A DNA stretch of 64,000 nt from an uncultured Shewanella sp. (GCA_947503555.1 CANNEE010000001.1:434001-498000); one strand, 5' to 3'; shown: positions 1-9,192, counted from the first letter of the stretch. Notes: generated from the sequence alone by a model not told the origin. Made by a program: numbers and translations.

Positions 1-95
1 GTATTAACTTGACCTCATTTGGCTTTATTATCTGGTTTGCTTTTGTCGCGCTAATTCCCATTATCTGGGCCATATTGAGATATATGCAGCCTTAA
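1..95 (+). CDS. C-terminal end of a membrane protein (partial)
   Basis: Only the last 30 or so codons are inside the window, read from base 3 to a TAA at 93-95. The peptide is one hydrophobic segment (FGFIIWFAFVALIPIIWAIL) with a short basic tail, as in the final transmembrane helix of a major-facilitator or similar transporter. The family cannot be settled from this fragment. The next gene starts about 100 bases downstream behind its own promoter, so the two need not be co-transcribed. Confidence 0.5.
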   Translation, partial: INLTSFGFIIWFAFVALIPIIWAILRYMQP

Positions 96-127
96 AGTGT
101 TGGTTACTAATCATTCAACAACACCAC

Positions 128-156
128 TTACATGGTAATAAAATTACAGGTATAAT
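128..156 (+). promoter_or_regulatory. Sigma-70 promoter of the DUF2721 gene
   Basis: TTACAT at 128-133 and a perfect TATAAT at 151-156 are separated by 17 bases. The expected start of transcription, near 163, lies about 30 bases before the TTG codon at 194. Both hexamers and the spacing were read directly. Confidence 0.6.
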
Positions 157-193
157 CGCGCCACCCTTTTTTCGGCTAAAAAATGAGTCAGTT

Positions 194-580
194 TTGTTAG
201 AAAATTTACACATTTCATTAACGACACCCGCCCTGCTGTTTCCGGCGATCTCCTTACTGTTATTGGCCTATACCAATCGTTTTTTTTCACTAGCAGCCTT
301 AATTCGCACCTTAAGTAGCGAAAAACAACCTGTACTCACGAGTCAAATCGATAACCTTAGAAAACGAATTGCTATCATTCGTCGCATGCAAGAAGCTGGA
401 GTATCAGCCTTTGCCCTATGTGTACTGTGCATGATTTTCATCTATGTGGGTCTAAATCAAATTGGCTCAGTCATTTTTGGAACAAGTCTACTCTTGCTAC
501 TCTATTCGCTAGTATTATCTGTGCTTGAAATACGCATCTCTGTCGATGCATTAAATATTCACTTAGAAGAGATGAGCTGA
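194..580 (+). CDS. DUF2721 family membrane protein
   Basis: A 128-residue membrane protein with an N-terminal hydrophobic helix (about residues 8-26), a charged middle containing a short helical segment (QIDNLRKRIAIIRRMQEAG), and two closely spaced helices (about 68-112). This organisation and length match DUF2721 proteins, whose function is unknown. The only in-frame start is TTG at 194, because the ATG at 183-185 is in another frame and soon stops. The stop codon overlaps the ATG of the next gene (TGATG), so the two are probably translationally coupled. The family call is from recognition; the start is the weakest part. Confidence 0.7.
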   Translation: MLENLHISLTTPALLFPAISLLLLAYTNRFFSLAALIRTLSSEKQPVLTSQIDNLRKRIAIIRRMQEAGVSAFALCVLCMIFIYVGLNQIGSVIFGTSLLLLLYSLVLSVLEIRISVDALNIHLEEMS

Positions 581-1206
581 TGCAACACTGGGTTTACTTT
601 TTCGATCTTTGTGGCACGGCGGTATTTGCTTTATCAGGTGCGTTGGCAGCAGGTAGACATAAGATGGATCCATTTGGTGTTATTGTATTAGCCTCGGTCA
701 CAGCGGTAGGTGGCGGCAGCATTCGTGATGCACTCATAGGGGCCACACCAGTATTTTGGATTAATGACCCTAATTACATCATAGTGATACTAACAACCGT
801 GCTACTCACTATGGTATTTGTCCGTAAGCCTAAGCGAGTACCACAATACACGCTACCTATTGCTGATGCTTTAGGTTTAGCCCTATTTACCGTTATTGGC
901 GCCGAAAAAGCGCTTAACCTAGGCCTGACAGGCATGATCGCTGTTGTCATGGGATTAATAACAGGTGTTGGCGGTGGTATCATTCGCGATATATTATGTC
1001 GCCAAGTGCCAATGATTTTACGAACTGAAATTTACGCCACTGCGTCCATCTTTGGTGGCATCAGTTATACCGTCAGCCTATATTTTGGCTTGGCCAATAT
1101 GCCCGCATTAGGATTAGCTATGTTAAGTACTTTAGCTATTCGCTTAGCCGCGATAAAATGGCACTTGTCTCTGCCTGCTTTTGACCTTAGAACTAAGCGA
1201 GTTTAG
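580..1206 (+). CDS. TRIC/UPF0126 family inner membrane protein (YicG-like)
   Basis: A 208-residue polytopic protein made of two similar three-helix halves. Each half carries the family motif: GGGSIRDALIG at about residues 45-55 and GGGIIRDIL at about 131-139. Bacterial members are related in fold to eukaryotic trimeric intracellular cation channels and conduct monovalent cations; the physiological role in this organism is not known. The ATG overlaps the stop of the DUF2721 gene by one base and the next gene begins three bases after its stop, so it sits in a compact three-gene operon. Glycine-rich motifs and length are both typical. Confidence 0.88.
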   Translation: MQHWVYFFDLCGTAVFALSGALAAGRHKMDPFGVIVLASVTAVGGGSIRDALIGATPVFWINDPNYIIVILTTVLLTMVFVRKPKRVPQYTLPIADALGLALFTVIGAEKALNLGLTGMIAVVMGLITGVGGGIIRDILCRQVPMILRTEIYATASIFGGISYTVSLYFGLANMPALGLAMLSTLAIRLAAIKWHLSLPAFDLRTKRV

Positions 1207-1209
1207 CCT

Positions 1210-1737
1210 GTGAAGTTTGATACCTTGCTGTTAAAAAACAAGATATTTGGTATAGCAATGACTTTGAGCTGCTTATTAATCCATTTTCAGATTAATGCCG
1301 GTTCATTGCCGATTGACAATATCAAGCGCCCTGAGGCGCAAATTCTCGCCTTGGACTATATCAAGGCGTTAACGGCGAGAAATTATCAAGCATTAGCAAC
1401 ATTCTATAGTCGGGATACCCACTTTTACGATAAAACCGCTGGTAAACGATATACGGGTGGTCGTCATATTATCGACTTCTTTAAACGTGCCCACGCAGAT
1501 GTCGAGTCTTACCAATTTAATATTGAGCATATGTACAACTCTGGCAGCTTTGTGGTCATGATAGGCAATTACCACCTAGTGGGAGCAGGGAAACAGTTCG
1601 GTAAGCCTGGAAAAACCATTAATATTGCTGTCCCAGGAGTCACTACCGTCAAACTGGATCTCACCACCCATAGAATCAAGCAGCACACAGACTTTATCGA
1701 CTATCAGACCATGGCAGATCAGCTCGCCACCCAATAA
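1210..1737 (+). CDS. Exported SnoaL/NTF2-like protein
   Basis: A 175-residue protein starting at GTG 1210, three bases after the upstream stop. An N-terminal basic and hydrophobic stretch (about residues 10-30, ending in INAGS) looks like a signal peptide, so the product is probably periplasmic. The mature part has the SnoaL/NTF2-like pattern: an opening helix (ILALDYIKALTARNYQALATFYSRDTHFYD), a central GGRHIIDFFKRAHAD helix and several beta strands that end in KQHTDFIDY. Such folds bind small ligands or act as small enzymes; the substrate here is unknown. It shares an operon with the channel gene and is followed by a terminator. Confidence 0.7.
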   Translation: MKFDTLLLKNKIFGIAMTLSCLLIHFQINAGSLPIDNIKRPEAQILALDYIKALTARNYQALATFYSRDTHFYDKTAGKRYTGGRHIIDFFKRAHADVESYQFNIEHMYNSGSFVVMIGNYHLVGAGKQFGKPGKTINIAVPGVTTVKLDLTTHRIKQHTDFIDYQTMADQLATQ

Positions 1738-1777
1738 TCGACAAAGGCTGTTTTCCATTCTCGACTTGAGCAACCAA

Positions 1778-1812
1778 TAAAAAAACCAGCACTTAGGTGC
1801 TGGTTTTTTATA
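1778..1812. terminator. Bidirectional terminator
   Basis: The hairpin AAAAACCAGCAC-TTAG-GTGCTGGTTTTT lies between the convergent SnoaL-like gene and the S9 peptidase gene. A-tract and T-tract on both sides let it act on either strand. Confidence 0.8.
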
Positions 1813-1832
1813 AAGGGTGGCAGCTAATTGCT

Positions 1833-4253
1833 TTACTGCTGTTTACCTAAAAACTTATCTAGCCAAGCTTCCTGCTCATAAAGTACATGCAGAATACTTT
1901 CCCTTGCTCTATAGCCATGTCCTTCATAAGGTAGCATCACTAATCGCGCATCTTTGCCTAAGCCTTTTAATGCGTTATACATACGCTCTGACTGCATAGG
2001 GAAGGTTCCTGAGTTGGGATCTTCCTTACCATGGATCATCATCATAGGTTCATTGATCTTCTCTGCATGGAAGAAAGGTGACATATTGACATAGATAGGC
2101 TGACCTTCCCAGAAATTGCGTTCTTCACCTTGAAAGCCAAAAGGTGTCAGCGTACGGTTATAAGCACCACTACGAGCAATACCAGTCTTAAACAGATCGC
2201 TATGGGCGAGTAAGTTAGCCACCATAAATGCGCCATATGAGTGACCCGCAATTGCGATTCTATCCTTATCGGCAATGCCCTTGTCCACTAACACATCTAC
2301 CGCCGCTTTAGCACTGGAAACAAGCTGGCTTCTAAAGGTGTCATTAGGCTCCTTACCCTCACTGCCCACTATCGGCATCTTAGGATCGTCAAAGATAGCA
2401 ATGCCTTTAGCGAGGTAAGGCATCGGGCCCCAATAACCTATATAGGTAAACTCATAAGGTGACTCTCGCACCTGAGATGCCACCGCCTTATCTTTATACT
2501 CAAGAGGGTAAGCCCACATCAGTACGGGTAATTTACCATCTGACTTCTTGTAGCCTGCAGGTAGATATAAGGTACCGCTTAGCTCTACACCATCATCTCG
2601 AGTGTATTTAATCAGCTCCTTCTTGATGTTTTTAAAGCTAGGGTATGGATGCGGAAACTGAGTAAACTGGCTTAAGCTGTCTTGGGTTAAATCACGAATA
2701 AAGAAGTTCGGCTGCTCTGTCTTGGACTCTCGTACCGTCATCAAACGATCGCCTTTGTCATCCAGCACAGCGCGCACACGCTCATAGTATGGCGCTTCAC
2801 TATGCCATAGGCGTTGAGTCTCACCAGTTTTTGTATCGTATTTATCTAAAAACGGAATATTACCCTTTTCTGACGCACCTGTTCCGGTCAACATTAAATA
2901 TCTGTTATCAACAAGCTTAACAACTGGTACACCAAAACTATTACGCTGGTAGACAAAACTGCCAGGATCCTTGTATGCATCGTTATACGATCTTTCATTA
3001 AACAGTTTGCGCTGCTTATCGGCATTATCAGGCGAAATAATATAACTGCGGATCTTTCTATCACTAAAGCGCCAGTCACTTAATAGAGCAAAGTCCTCAT
3101 TGCCCCACTCTATTCCTGCATAGCGTCTTTCAACTTTGGCAAATAACTTTGGTTGTCCTTTAAATGGCGCCTCCCATGAATAGAGGTAATCATGGAAATC
3201 TACCTCGGTTTTCATTGAGCCTTGGTCTTGGGCCTCAGCCCATACCAAAGTTGCACCTTTATCACCACGCCAATCAAAGCTACGCCTATCGAGCCTAACG
3301 CTGTCAAATCCCTGAGGAATGTTTTCTGCTAGCTTCTGCTGAGCGATAGTTTTGATCAGCTTACCGTCAAGATCCCAAACCTGCCATTTAGCGGCAAATC
3401 GAGAATAAGGCACAAGGTAACTGAATGGTTCTTCTATCTGTCCGACCAAAAGGTATTCGCTATTTGGCGACGCCTTAAAGCTTCTCACAAGTCCAGGTTT
3501 ACCGAGTTTAGAAACCTTACCTTGCAAGTTGACCTTCGCCAGCTGCCCCAAGCCATAAAACTTAAATAGTGCTTTATCATGGGGAGTAGTTAATAGATTT
3601 TGATAGGTACGCACCGGCGCTTTACTGCCTGAGGTCTGTGAAATAATAGGCACAATAGAGGCATTATTACCTTTTGGCGCTTGTTTACCCGCATTGGCAG
3701 CCATGTTTACCACTAGCGCAGAACTATCAGGCAACCAACGATAAGGGTTGGCATCAATCACAGAGTTAAGCTTAAGATTATCTACCTTGATTAGCTTTTT
3801 AGATACCAAGCCATAGAGGTATAGGTTCGCCTCTGTTTGCTGCTCAATAACAAAAGCAAAGTAGGCGCTATCTGGTGACCAAGCAGGTGCTAATATGCGC
3901 CCTTTCGGCAACCCATCAAGCTTTACGACTTGGTTACTATTAAGGTTTTTAAACTCAATAGCTAGGTATTTAGATCTGGGGCGTGAGCGAGAAAAATTAT
4001 TGGGATTAAGCTTAATGCCAGCCAACTTTAACTCAGGTTTAGCCAACTCTTCCAAGGTTGCAATACGTTGACGCTCTAAAAAAGCCATCCAACTTTTATC
4101 TGGCGACATTCTTGTTGTTGGTGCCAGCTTAGCATCAACCAAATCAGCAATGGCTTTAGAGGGAACTTGATAGCCATTGTCATCACTGGCTAAGAGAGGT
4201 TGTATTGGGCTCAATAGCAATCCTGCTAAGGCCACAATGACTGCTCTTTTCAT
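1833..4253 (-). CDS. S9 family serine peptidase, glutamyl-endopeptidase-like
   Basis: An 806-residue exported peptidase with a signal peptide (residues 1-22, ending LLASDD). A long beta-propeller-like N-terminal region carries repeated strand motifs (for example APAWSPDSAYFAFVI and NPYRWLPDSSALVV). A C-terminal alpha/beta-hydrolase domain follows from about residue 560. The triad is visible: Ser672 in GHSYG, Asp745 in GKEDPNSG and His779 in YEGHGYRARES. The SGTFPMQSERM context after the Asp resembles the glutamyl-endopeptidase branch of prolyl oligopeptidases. It should cut peptides in the periplasm or outside the cell. It has its own promoter region and no close operon partner. Subfamily and specificity are inferred. 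Confidence 0.88.
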   Translation of the reverse strand: MKRAVIVALAGLLLSPIQPLLASDDNGYQVPSKAIADLVDAKLAPTTRMSPDKSWMAFLERQRIATLEELAKPELKLAGIKLNPNNFSRSRPRSKYLAIEFKNLNSNQVVKLDGLPKGRILAPAWSPDSAYFAFVIEQQTEANLYLYGLVSKKLIKVDNLKLNSVIDANPYRWLPDSSALVVNMAANAGKQAPKGNNASIVPIISQTSGSKAPVRTYQNLLTTPHDKALFKFYGLGQLAKVNLQGKVSKLGKPGLVRSFKASPNSEYLLVGQIEEPFSYLVPYSRFAAKWQVWDLDGKLIKTIAQQKLAENIPQGFDSVRLDRRSFDWRGDKGATLVWAEAQDQGSMKTEVDFHDYLYSWEAPFKGQPKLFAKVERRYAGIEWGNEDFALLSDWRFSDRKIRSYIISPDNADKQRKLFNERSYNDAYKDPGSFVYQRNSFGVPVVKLVDNRYLMLTGTGASEKGNIPFLDKYDTKTGETQRLWHSEAPYYERVRAVLDDKGDRLMTVRESKTEQPNFFIRDLTQDSLSQFTQFPHPYPSFKNIKKELIKYTRDDGVELSGTLYLPAGYKKSDGKLPVLMWAYPLEYKDKAVASQVRESPYEFTYIGYWGPMPYLAKGIAIFDDPKMPIVGSEGKEPNDTFRSQLVSSAKAAVDVLVDKGIADKDRIAIAGHSYGAFMVANLLAHSDLFKTGIARSGAYNRTLTPFGFQGEERNFWEGQPIYVNMSPFFHAEKINEPMMMIHGKEDPNSGTFPMQSERMYNALKGLGKDARLVMLPYEGHGYRARESILHVLYEQEAWLDKFLGKQQ

Positions 4254-4435
4254 CGAATCATTCCTTTAGTGTGGGATAAATCAGTTCAGGGAATGAATCT
4301 TACCCAAGAGCCTCTTCTCGATACAAGAGGACTAAGGTTCTGAGTTATATATGGTTACAATATTGTTCTACTTTTTGATGGGTGAGATAAATCACAAGCG
4401 CCTAGTATCAAATATCAACACCCAGATAAACAAAA

Positions 4436-4464
4436 AATGGCCTCTTATGAGGCCATTTCTGTTT
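4436..4464 (-). terminator. Terminator of pstS
   Basis: The stem AAATGGCCTC-TTAT-GAGGCCATTT is followed, in the minus direction, by a run of T. It lies about 25 bases past the pstS stop. Confidence 0.8.
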
Positions 4465-4486
4465 TACTCGTCGCGAGAGCTTAGCC

Positions 4487-5458
4487 TTATAGGCGAATAC
4501 CCGCTTTTGCTAAATCCTTAGCGACAACACTGCGAGGAAGAGAAACATAACCATCTTTCTCAACCACTTGTTGCCCCTGCTTAGAGAGAACAAAGCGTAG
4601 GAATTCACGATCCATAGGAGCAAGCTCTTTATTTGGGTGCTTGTTCACATAAACATAAAGGTAACGAGATAGTGGGTATGTACCGTTAGCCGCGTTCTCG
4701 TTAGTTGCTGCAATAAACTTCTTACCTTTCTTAGAGATAGCAACCGCTTTTACGCCCGCAGTCTTATAACCGATACCTGAATAACCGATTGCATTTAGAG
4801 ACTGAGATACAGACTGAACAACAGATGCAGAACCTGGTTGCTCGTTTACGTTCGCCTTGAAATCACCTTTACAAAGGGCTTTCTTCTTGAAGTAGCCATA
4901 GGTACCAGATACTGAATTACGACCGTAAAGCTGAACATCTTTCTTAGCCCAGTTACCTGTTAGACCAACATCGCCCCAACGTTGTACGTTAGTGCCACCA
5001 CACTTGTTAGTCGATGAGAAAATGCCATCAACCTGCTCAATGCTTAAACCTTGAATCGGGTTATCTTTATGAACAAAAACAGCTAGTGCATCGATAGCAA
5101 CGCGAATTGCAGTTGGCTGATAGCCAAAGTGCTTCTCAAACGCTTCCACTTCATTTGGCTTCATCTTACGGCTCATTGGGCCAAACTGAGAAGTACCTTC
5201 GGTCAAAGCGGGTGGCGCAGTAGATGAACCTGCGGCTTGAATTTGAATATTCACATTTGGGTACATGTGTTTAAATTCTTCTGCCCAAAGCGTCATCATG
5301 TTAGCAAGAGTATCAGAACCTACTGACGACAGGTTACCAGAAACACCACTTGTTTTTTCATATGTCGGTAGTGACTGATCGATGGCAGCCATAGATGCTG
5401 CTGAGAATACACCAGCGGCTGTTAGGGTTACCGCGCCGACAAGCTGTTTCAATTTCAT
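4487..5458 (-). CDS. pstS: Phosphate-binding periplasmic protein PstS
   Basis: A PstS-type phosphate-binding protein of 323 residues with a clear signal peptide ([24 protein letters not shown]). The mature part has [15 protein letters not shown] near the N-terminus, the [10 protein letters not shown] loop and the [16 protein letters not shown] segment expected of phosphate-binding loops. I chose the ATG at 5458 because GGAG lies seven bases upstream; an in-frame start 51 bases earlier would put 17 unlikely residues before the signal peptide. PstS hands phosphate to the PstCAB permease, but no pstC, pstA or pstB is adjacent. Two tandem Pho boxes upstream predict strong PhoB control. It sits just downstream of phoBR on the same strand, separated by a terminator. 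Confidence 0.93.
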   Translation of the reverse strand: MKLKQLVGAVTLTAAGVFSAASMAAIDQSLPTYEKTSGVSGNLSSVGSDTLANMMTLWAEEFKHMYPNVNIQIQAAGSSTAPPALTEGTSQFGPMSRKMKPNEVEAFEKHFGYQPTAIRVAIDALAVFVHKDNPIQGLSIEQVDGIFSSTNKCGGTNVQRWGDVGLTGNWAKKDVQLYGRNSVSGTYGYFKKKALCKGDFKANVNEQPGSASVVQSVSQSLNAIGYSGIGYKTAGVKAVAISKKGKKFIAATNENAANGTYPLSRYLYVYVNKHPNKELAPMDREFLRFVLSKQGQQVVEKDGYVSLPRSVVAKDLAKAGIRL

Positions 5459-5501
5459 TTTTTGCTCCAGTATTAAGCGTACTTGTTTTTCAGACGCAAT
5501 C

Positions 5502-5556
5502 AGTATCAATTGCTACGATGACAAGTCTATGACTCTGATATGACACTTAGATGACA
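5502..5556 (-). promoter_or_regulatory. Tandem Pho boxes and -10 of pstS
   Basis: On the minus strand four TGTCAT-like half-sites occur exactly every 11 bases: TGTCAT, TGTCAT, AGTCAT and TGTCAT (plus-strand positions 5551-5556, 5540-5545, 5529-5534 and 5518-5523). This is the direct-repeat spacing bound by PhoB dimers. A -10 hexamer GATACT (5502-5507) lies 10 bases past the last half-site, the usual arrangement in which the Pho box replaces the -35. Confidence 0.88.
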
Positions 5557-5611
5557 TCCGAATAATATTTTCCTTGCACATCAAATTACGACTCACCTCT
5601 AAAATAAGCAG

Positions 5612-5640
5612 AAAAGTCAGCCTTCGCAGGCTGACTTTAA
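5612..5640 (-). terminator. Terminator of phoR
   Basis: An 11-base stem (AAAGTCAGCCT / AGGCTGACTTT) with a four-base loop TCGC lies 34 bases past the phoR stop. It separates phoBR from pstS. Confidence 0.75.
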
Positions 5641-5673
5641 TACCATAACTGCTATTTTCTTTATTTAAATTAG

Positions 5674-7041
5674 CTACACCATAGGGAGCTTTTCTTGTTC
5701 CATATTAGGAGCTTGGTACTCAATAAGATGAGATGGAATAACAAAACTAAAGGTACTACCTTCACCCAGCTTACTGCTTATTAATAGTTCACTGTGGTGA
5801 TGACCCAGAGCATGTTTCACGATAGCCAAACCTAAGCCACTGCCGCCAGTTTGGCGAGAACGAGCACTATCAACCCGATAAAAACGCTCGGTCAATCTCG
5901 CAATGTGTTGCGGCGCAATACCTTCACCAGTATCAGTTACACTGAACATGCCACCCGTTGCCACACTCTGCCATTTTACAGTGATTTTACCGCCAGGCTC
6001 TGTGTAACGAATCGCATTTGAAATCAAGTTGGAGCAGGCACTGCGTAGCTGTATTTCACTGCCATGGGCTAATAGTTCTGACTCACAGCTAAACTCAAGC
6101 TCATACTCCCCTAAAGATAAGGCTTTCGCTTCCTCTTTAAGAATCTCCATCATCTGCGCCATATTGATGGTTTTTTCCAGATCCACATCGCCAGCGTCTT
6201 CAATTCGCGACAGTGCCAATAGCTGCTCAACCATAGACTGCATTCTGCTAGTTTGCTGTTGCATCAAACTTAACGGCCTAGCATTAGCAGAGTCCTCTGG
6301 GGTCATACTCTGCATCATCTCTAAATAGCCTTGAAGCACTGTCAGTGGCGTCTTAAGCTCATGGGAAACATTGGCCACAAATTCTTTACGCATGCCTTCT
6401 AGTTGACGTATTCGAGTAATATCTCTGGCAATCAGTAAGGTTTGCCTATCCCCATAGGGCATAAGCCTCAGCTCAATAATATGGCTATCGGTAACAGGAG
6501 AGGTTAATTCTAGCGGCTCATCAAATTTTGCATCTCTTAAATAAGCAGAGAAGTCTGGATGACGAATAAGGTTATCGATTCTTTGACCATTATCCTGAGG
6601 CCAAACAAAGCCTAATAACAACTGCGCCAGCTTATTGCACCAAAGAATATTATTTTCTGAGTCTAGCACGACAGCGGCATCGGGTAAGGCTTCGGCTCCT
6701 TGCCTAAATCGCCCCAGTAATGAGGCGAGTTGTCCTACGCGGCGACGATTTTTACCTTGAAGCCGATAGATACCATTAAACACACCTTCCCAACTGCCTG
6801 CACCTTGAGGTGGTGTTAAGCTTCTATCACGCCACAACCAGTAATTTAAACGAGTTAATTGACGGTAGTGCCATACAAGTAAAACAAGAGCACATACAAC
6901 AAGGGTCCAGCCGGGTTCGCCAATCAAAAAGCCCAATAACAAGCTCAAAACTAGATAAATACTTAACCTAGTAAATAGGCGATATCCTGAATAGGAGTCA
7001 AACATTGGCGCTACCAATTTGAAGATAAGAAAGCGCAGCAT
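5674..7041 (-). CDS. phoR: Phosphate regulon sensor histidine kinase PhoR
   Basis: A 455-residue sensor kinase. Two N-terminal hydrophobic segments (about residues 24-60) are followed by a membrane-proximal linker, a PAS domain (about 110-215, with ALPDAAVVLDSENNILWCNK), the HisKA phosphoacceptor motif FVANVSHELKTPLT, and an HATPase domain with SNLISNAIRYT (N box), DTGEGI (G1) and GGSGLGLAIVKH (G2). It phosphorylates PhoB when phosphate is low and normally senses through the Pst-PhoU complex rather than directly. It follows phoB by 20 bases in one operon. The start could be Met1 or Met13 (MFDSYSGYR); neither has a strong ribosome site. Confidence 0.94.
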   Translation of the reverse strand: MLRFLIFKLVAPMFDSYSGYRLFTRLSIYLVLSLLLGFLIGEPGWTLVVCALVLLVWHYRQLTRLNYWLWRDRSLTPPQGAGSWEGVFNGIYRLQGKNRRRVGQLASLLGRFRQGAEALPDAAVVLDSENNILWCNKLAQLLLGFVWPQDNGQRIDNLIRHPDFSAYLRDAKFDEPLELTSPVTDSHIIELRLMPYGDRQTLLIARDITRIRQLEGMRKEFVANVSHELKTPLTVLQGYLEMMQSMTPEDSANARPLSLMQQQTSRMQSMVEQLLALSRIEDAGDVDLEKTINMAQMMEILKEEAKALSLGEYELEFSCESELLAHGSEIQLRSACSNLISNAIRYTEPGGKITVKWQSVATGGMFSVTDTGEGIAPQHIARLTERFYRVDSARSRQTGGSGLGLAIVKHALGHHHSELLISSKLGEGSTFSFVIPSHLIEYQAPNMEQEKLPMV

Positions 7042-7061
7042 AGGCCGCGCTTATCATCATA

Positions 7062-7751
7062 CTACACACGAGTTGAAAAGCGATATCCTGCACCGCGAAC
7101 CGTTTGAATAAGCCTATCATGGCCAGACACTTCGACCGCCTTTCTAAGTCGACGTATATGTACATCTACGGTTCTATCTTCAACATAGACATTGGTTCCC
7201 CACACATTATCTAATAACTGTTCACGGCTATAAACACGCTCTGGGTGGGTCATAAAGAAATGTAGCAATCTAAACTCAGTCGGCCCCATCTCAAGCACTG
7301 AGTCTCCTACTGTCACCCTATGACTCACAGGGTCTAGCATTAAGCCATGGACATCAATAGTCTCCTCTAATCGAGTCGGAGCACTACGGCGCAGCACAGC
7401 TTTAATGCGAGCAATCAGCTCTTTAGGAGAGAAAGGCTTAGTCATATAGTCATCAGCCCCAACTTCAAGGCCTTTAACCTTATCTTCCTCTTCACCGCGG
7501 GCTGTCAACATAATAATGGGAATTTGTCGCGTAAACTCATCTTGCTTCATTCGCTTAGCAAGTTGAATACCGCTTCCACCGGGGAACATCCAATCAAGTA
7601 ACACAAGATCGGGATAAGGCTCAGCAAGCAATTCCATTGCTTCTTCAAAATCTGCAGCAGCACAAGTACTAAAACCATGCTGTTCTAAAACAAAAGTCAG
7701 CATCTCTCGGATAGCTAACTCATCTTCAACAATCAATATCCGTGCAGTCAT
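7062..7751 (-). CDS. phoB: Phosphate regulon response regulator PhoB
   Basis: A 229-residue OmpR-class regulator. The receiver domain has the acidic pocket ILIVEDE, the phosphoacceptor Asp in [10 protein letters not shown], the Thr in [10 protein letters not shown] and the Lys in [10 protein letters not shown]. The C-terminal winged helix carries [31 protein letters not shown] and the recognition stretch [12 protein letters not shown], matching PhoB closely. Phosphorylated PhoB binds Pho boxes; one candidate lies before this gene, so autoregulation is likely, and stronger ones lie before pstS. It is the first gene of the phoB-phoR operon. Confidence 0.96.
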   Translation of the reverse strand: MTARILIVEDELAIREMLTFVLEQHGFSTCAAADFEEAMELLAEPYPDLVLLDWMFPGGSGIQLAKRMKQDEFTRQIPIIMLTARGEEEDKVKGLEVGADDYMTKPFSPKELIARIKAVLRRSAPTRLEETIDVHGLMLDPVSHRVTVGDSVLEMGPTEFRLLHFFMTHPERVYSREQLLDNVWGTNVYVEDRTVDVHIRRLRKAVEVSGHDRLIQTVRGAGYRFSTRV

Positions 7752-7790
7752 AAGCTGGTATCTATCTGTGAATTTCTACGCTGCCATTAT

Positions 7791-7808
7791 TGGTCAGTTT
7801 TGTTACAG
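7791..7808 (-). promoter_or_regulatory. Candidate Pho box of phoBR
   Basis: The minus strand reads CTGTAACAAAACTGACCA, two 7-base half-sites separated by AAAA, with about 13 of 18 positions matching the Pho box consensus. It ends about 40 bases before the phoB start codon. The match is good in the first half-site and looser in the second. Confidence 0.5.
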
Positions 7809-7930
7809 AAATATGAAGCATAGGCCACATAATGCCATAAAATGCCTATTCCTGTCACAAAATCCTACCAATGAATAACACTAAAACCTAAGCAGTTAAT
7901 CCTTGGGTATCACGGCTCTATAGGGTAATA

Positions 7931-7957
7931 AAAAAGGAGGCTCATGCCTCCTTTTCA
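7931..7957 (-). terminator. Terminator of the porin gene
   Basis: The stem AAAAGGAGGC-TCAT-GCCTCCTTTT lies about 15 bases after the porin stop, followed by T residues on the minus strand. Confidence 0.82.
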
Positions 7958-7971
7958 TTTAGCCTAATTAT

Positions 7972-8898
7972 TTAGAACTTGTGCTCTAAACCTAACCCTA
8001 GGTATTTGTCATCATTCGCTTCACCTTCGATTGAACGACTAGTGTAGAAAGCAAATACTTTTGTTGGCTTGCCTAGTTTATAATCGGCACCGATGGACCA
8101 AGAATCCCCTTTATCTTCCATATCCTGGAATTGCCCCTTAAGAGTAACCGCATTCATCTTATACGCAGCACTCACTAGGTAACCTGTTTTGCTATCACCA
8201 CCAGCACTAGGCTCTTGCTGCTGATACATACCACCGAGTTTGAAGCCTGCAACTTTACCTTGAAGCGTCGCGCGAACAATGTCATAGCCTTTAACATCTG
8301 AATCATAACCTAGCGCCGCATAAATCTTGGTTTTCTTAAGCTTCTTGTCACCATAGATAGCGCCTAGGCTGAAACCATCTTCTCCCTTCTGGTCCTTATC
8401 ACCCTCTGCCGCATAAGTCGCACCAAATTTGAAGCCATTGATAGAAGGTGTCATATACGTAGCTGTTTGAGCTAAGCGATTTTCACCTTTAAATAGCTTC
8501 TTTAAATCGCCAGAAAGATCATTGAACTGATCAACTTTACCTTGAGAGATTTTCAGCATGGTATCGTTACGACCTACTGAAATAGAACCAAAGTTACCTT
8601 TCAAGCCAACAAATTGATTACGTGCTTTAAAGTTCTCTTTTACATCATCGCCCGTATCAACTTCATACTCAATTTTATAGAAGGCTTCTAGAGAGTTACC
8701 TAAATCGAAGGCACCTTTAACACCAAAACGAGATGCATTACTTTGAATAGTCGTAGTCGACTCGCCAGCTTCATCATTTGATTGAGCTGTTACATTAAGC
8801 TTGCCGTAAACACTAATAGGGTCTGCTGCTTGAGCAGAAGTTAAAGTCACAGTCGCCAGTGCAGAGGCTAGTAGAGTTTTGCTAAAAAGGTTCATCAT
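7972..8898 (-). CDS. Gram-negative porin, possibly phosphate-regulated
   Basis: A 308-residue outer-membrane protein with a signal peptide (MMNLFSKTLLASALATVTLTSAQA) and mature start DPISVYGKLNVTAQ. Alternating beta strands typical of 16-stranded general porins fill the rest, including SRFGVKGAFDLGNSLEAFYKIEYEVD, NQFVGLKGNFGSISVGRND and a C-terminal LGLGLEHKF ending in Phe, the assembly signal. It should form a diffusion channel. Two adjacent ATG codons are present; AAAGGA precedes them. It lies directly upstream of phoB, separated by a terminator, and a weak Pho box is found about 180 bases before its start. Ion preference cannot be read from the sequence. Confidence 0.88.
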   Translation of the reverse strand: MMNLFSKTLLASALATVTLTSAQAADPISVYGKLNVTAQSNDEAGESTTTIQSNASRFGVKGAFDLGNSLEAFYKIEYEVDTGDDVKENFKARNQFVGLKGNFGSISVGRNDTMLKISQGKVDQFNDLSGDLKKLFKGENRLAQTATYMTPSINGFKFGATYAAEGDKDQKGEDGFSLGAIYGDKKLKKTKIYAALGYDSDVKGYDIVRATLQGKVAGFKLGGMYQQQEPSAGGDSKTGYLVSAAYKMNAVTLKGQFQDMEDKGDSWSIGADYKLGKPTKVFAFYTSRSIEGEANDDKYLGLGLEHKF

Positions 8899-9078
8899 TT
8901 TATCCTTTCGACGTTCTGTTCGTCTTGGTTATTGGTTTAGAACGAGCGCAAGTTTGCGATCTTTTTGTTGCAGATTTATTTCATCAATCTACAAACTCGA
9001 CCTCACACCGTGATAAAGAACAAGGGCACCAGAAAAAAACCTTTAAAAACAAAAAGAAAGATTCGACAAGCATAAAAT

Positions 9079-9096
9079 ATGACAATTTCATGAATA
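9079..9096 (-). promoter_or_regulatory. Weak candidate Pho box upstream of the porin gene
   Basis: The minus strand reads TATTCATGAAATTGTCAT, with two TCAT half-sites 11 bases apart and about 13 of 18 matches to the Pho box. It is about 180 bases from the porin start. The distance and the poor first half-site make it tentative. Confidence 0.3.
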
Positions 9097-9192
9097 ATCA
9101 TCACCTTTAGATTGGCCACTCTTTGTTTAAAGGTTTACCCGCCTCCTCTGATACCGTAAACTGCGTTTTTTATCTGTTATCGAGCACCTAGT

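Noticed and set aside
5459-5509. Longer N-terminus for PstS
   Set aside because: Seventeen extra residues would precede a complete signal peptide, and the ribosome site fits ATG 5458.
7852-7869. Plus-strand Pho-like sequence CTGTCACAAAATCCTACC
   Set aside because: Only the first half-site matches, and no plus-strand gene lies downstream.
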